Shown piece after piece: positions 24,239 to 25,494 of a DNA stretch of 25,494 bases. Position 1 is the stretch's first letter; every line of letters begins with the position of its first letter. A model generated the notes under the pieces. The model made no database searches. It saw nothing but the letters and a program-made list of their open reading frames with translations, and had not been told where the DNA came from. The stretch lies in the NCBI GenBank assembly GCA_050946275.1, contig JBMNUM010000026.1, positions 1 through 25,494 of the forward strand, given 5' to 3'. The DNA is from JBMNUM01 sp050946275 (GTDB lineage Bacteria; Actinomycetota; Coriobacteriia; Coriobacteriales; CADBOM01). Both the position numbers and the translations under genes were made by a program.

Positions 24239-25494
24239 TTAGAAGAGGTCGACGGGATCGACGTCCACTGCGGCGCTGACGCCCGTCGCGGGCTTGCGGG
24301 CCTTGAAGACGGCGCGCAGGACGGAGGGGATGTCTGCTCCGGCGGGCGACTTCACGAGGATGTGCCAGCGGTACGTGCCGCGCAGGCGCGACAGCAGGCA
24401 CGGGCTCGGGCCGAGGACCTCCCACGTGCGGTCGACGCCGGCGGCGCGCAGCTGCTCGTCGATCGCGGTGCGCAGCTTGCCGGACTCGGCAGCCACGGCG
24501 CGCTCGTCGCGGCCCCAGACCAGCACGTTGGCCATGCGCATGTAGGGCGGATAGCCCATCTCGTCGCGCACGGGCATCTCGCGCGAGAGGAACATCGCGC
24601 GGTCGTGGCGCGACGCCGCGACGATGGCGGGGTGGTCGGGCCAGTAGGTCTGCACGATGACGCGGCCATCCTTCACGGCGCGCCCCGCCCTACCCGCGAC
24701 CTGCTCGATGAGCTGGAACGTGCGCTCCGGCGCGCGGAAATCCGGCAGCTTGAGCATCGTGTCGGCGATGAGGACGCCGGCGAGCGTGACGTCGGGGAAG
24801 TCGAGTCCCTTCGCGATCATCTGCGTACCGAGCAGCACGCCGCCGTCAGCTGACGCGAACTCGGCGAGCAGCTTCTCGTGCGCGCCCTTCGTGGAGGTGG
24901 TGTCCGCGTCCATGCGGACGATCGGCACCTCGTCGCCGAGCAGCATGCGCAGCTGGTCGTAGGCGAATTGCGTGCCGGGGCCGAGCTGCCGCAGGTACGG
25001 GCTGCCGCACTCCGGGCACGTCGGCGGCACGGCGAAGCGCCGCCCGCAATGATGGCACATGAGGAAGCCGCCCTGGTGATGGCGCCCCTCGTGGAACGTG
25101 AGCGAGGTCGAGCACTGCTCGCACGTGGGCACGAAGCCGCACTCGCGGCAGAGCAGGAACGACGCGAAGCCGCGGCGGTTCAGCAGCAAGACGGCCTTGT
25201 CGCCTGCCGCGACGGTCTCCTTGAGCGCGTCTGCCAGCGCCCGGGAGAACATGGTCTTGTTCCCGCGCGCGAACTCCTGGCCGAGGTCGACGATCTGAAC
25301 CGGCGGCAGCGGCTTGCCGCTCGCACGCTCGGGCAGCACGACGCGGCGCCATTGCCCCGTCTCGCAGCGGTGGAGCGTCTCGATGGCGGGGCTGGCGCTG
25401 CCGAGGACGAGCGCAGCACCCCGAAGCTCGGCGATCTTGGCGGCCACGTCGCGCGACGTGTAGCGCGGCGACGAGCCCTGCTTGTAGGACGACT
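24239..25494 (-). CDS. priA: Primosomal replication restart helicase PriA (C-terminal part, cut by window edge)
   Basis: About 417 residues of the C-terminal half; the frame stays open to the right edge (SSYKQGSSPRYTSRDVA), so any start near 25447 is false. PriA is a 3'-to-5' helicase that reloads the replisome at stalled forks. LVLGSASP matches helicase motif III. The zinc region has paired Cys (CRECGFVPTCEQC and CHHCGRRFAVPPTCPECG). LLGTQMIAKGLDFPDVTLAG (motif V) and QVAGRAGR (motif VI) are intact. The N-terminal DNA-binding and Walker A regions are outside the window. Confidence 0.96.
   Translation of the reverse strand, partial: SSYKQGSSPRYTSRDVAAKIAELRGAALVLGSASPAIETLHRCETGQWRRVVLPERASGKPLPPVQIVDLGQEFARGNKTMFSRALADALKETVAAGDKAVLLLNRRGFASFLLCRECGFVPTCEQCSTSLTFHEGRHHQGGFLMCHHCGRRFAVPPTCPECGSPYLRQLGPGTQFAYDQLRMLLGDEVPIVRMDADTTSTKGAHEKLLAEFASADGGVLLGTQMIAKGLDFPDVTLAGVLIADTMLKLPDFRAPERTFQLIEQVAGRAGRAVKDGRVIVQTYWPDHPAIVAASRHDRAMFLSREMPVRDEMGYPPYMRMANVLVWGRDERAVAAESGKLRTAIDEQLRAAGVDRTWEVLGPSPCLLSRLRGTYRWHILVKSPAGADIPSVLRAVFKARKPATGVSAAVDVDPVDLF

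Noticed and set aside
25436..25447. An internal GTG as the start of PriA
   Set aside because: The frame remains open to the window edge with conserved PriA sequence upstream of that codon, so the gene is simply truncated by the window.

Overview
The window is about 25.5 kb of GC-rich bacterial DNA in which every convincing gene lies on the minus strand; the long plus-strand reading frames are antisense shadows of GC-rich genes. Gene content (lysS-greA, tatA, two coiled-coil NlpC/P60 hydrolases, def-fmt-rsmB, glpX, and a secreted protein with cell-wall-binding type 2 repeats) and a transhydroxylase-like molybdoenzyme pair suggest an anaerobic, Gram-positive actinobacterium, most likely of the class Coriobacteriia (Collinsella/Olsenella/Atopobium type). 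The class assignment is inference from gene content, not a database match.

Layout from left to right, which is downstream to upstream for transcription. 1-1325: start of lysS, then greA and tatA. 1483-1647: tRNA-Pro(CGG) with a promoter and a clear intrinsic terminator. 1960-4572: two tandem, divergent secreted NlpC/P60 peptidoglycan hydrolases. 5066-6307: a nucleotide-sugar dehydrogenase homologue lacking key active-site residues. 6699-10672: pheS-pheT plus a SmtB-like ArsR repressor coupled to the end of pheT. 10871-14646: a molybdopterin/iron-sulfur enzyme pair resembling pyrogallol-phloroglucinol transhydroxylase, behind its own promoter, preceded by a 61-residue protein. 14869-15825: glpX. 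16269-19197: def-fmt-rsmB, linking formyl-methionine metabolism with rRNA methylation. 19427-23995: an ABC1/UbiB-type kinase followed 15 bases later by a secreted phosphoesterase with cell-wall-binding repeats. 24239-25494: the C-terminal part of PriA, cut by the window edge.

The least expected content is between the genes. Three structured repeat families sit at or near 3' ends: (a) a composite element (short hairpin, fixed-length 26-nt core, long imperfect hairpin) just after the stop codons of nlpC copy 1, the dehydrogenase and glpX; (b) a 32-bp hairpin unit present six times (after arsR once, between fmt and rsmB twice, after priA three times in exact tandem), which looks like a dispersed terminator; (c) a 24-bp motif in three copies, two direct and one inverted, between rsmB and glpX. 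A 76-bp symmetric AT-rich palindrome lies between arsR and the dehydrogenase gene.

Most genes are housekeeping (translation, replication restart, gluconeogenesis, wall turnover). The accessory material is the transhydroxylase-like operon, the altered dehydrogenase, the wall-binding phosphoesterase and the repeat families. I saw no phage genes, transposase or CRISPR array.
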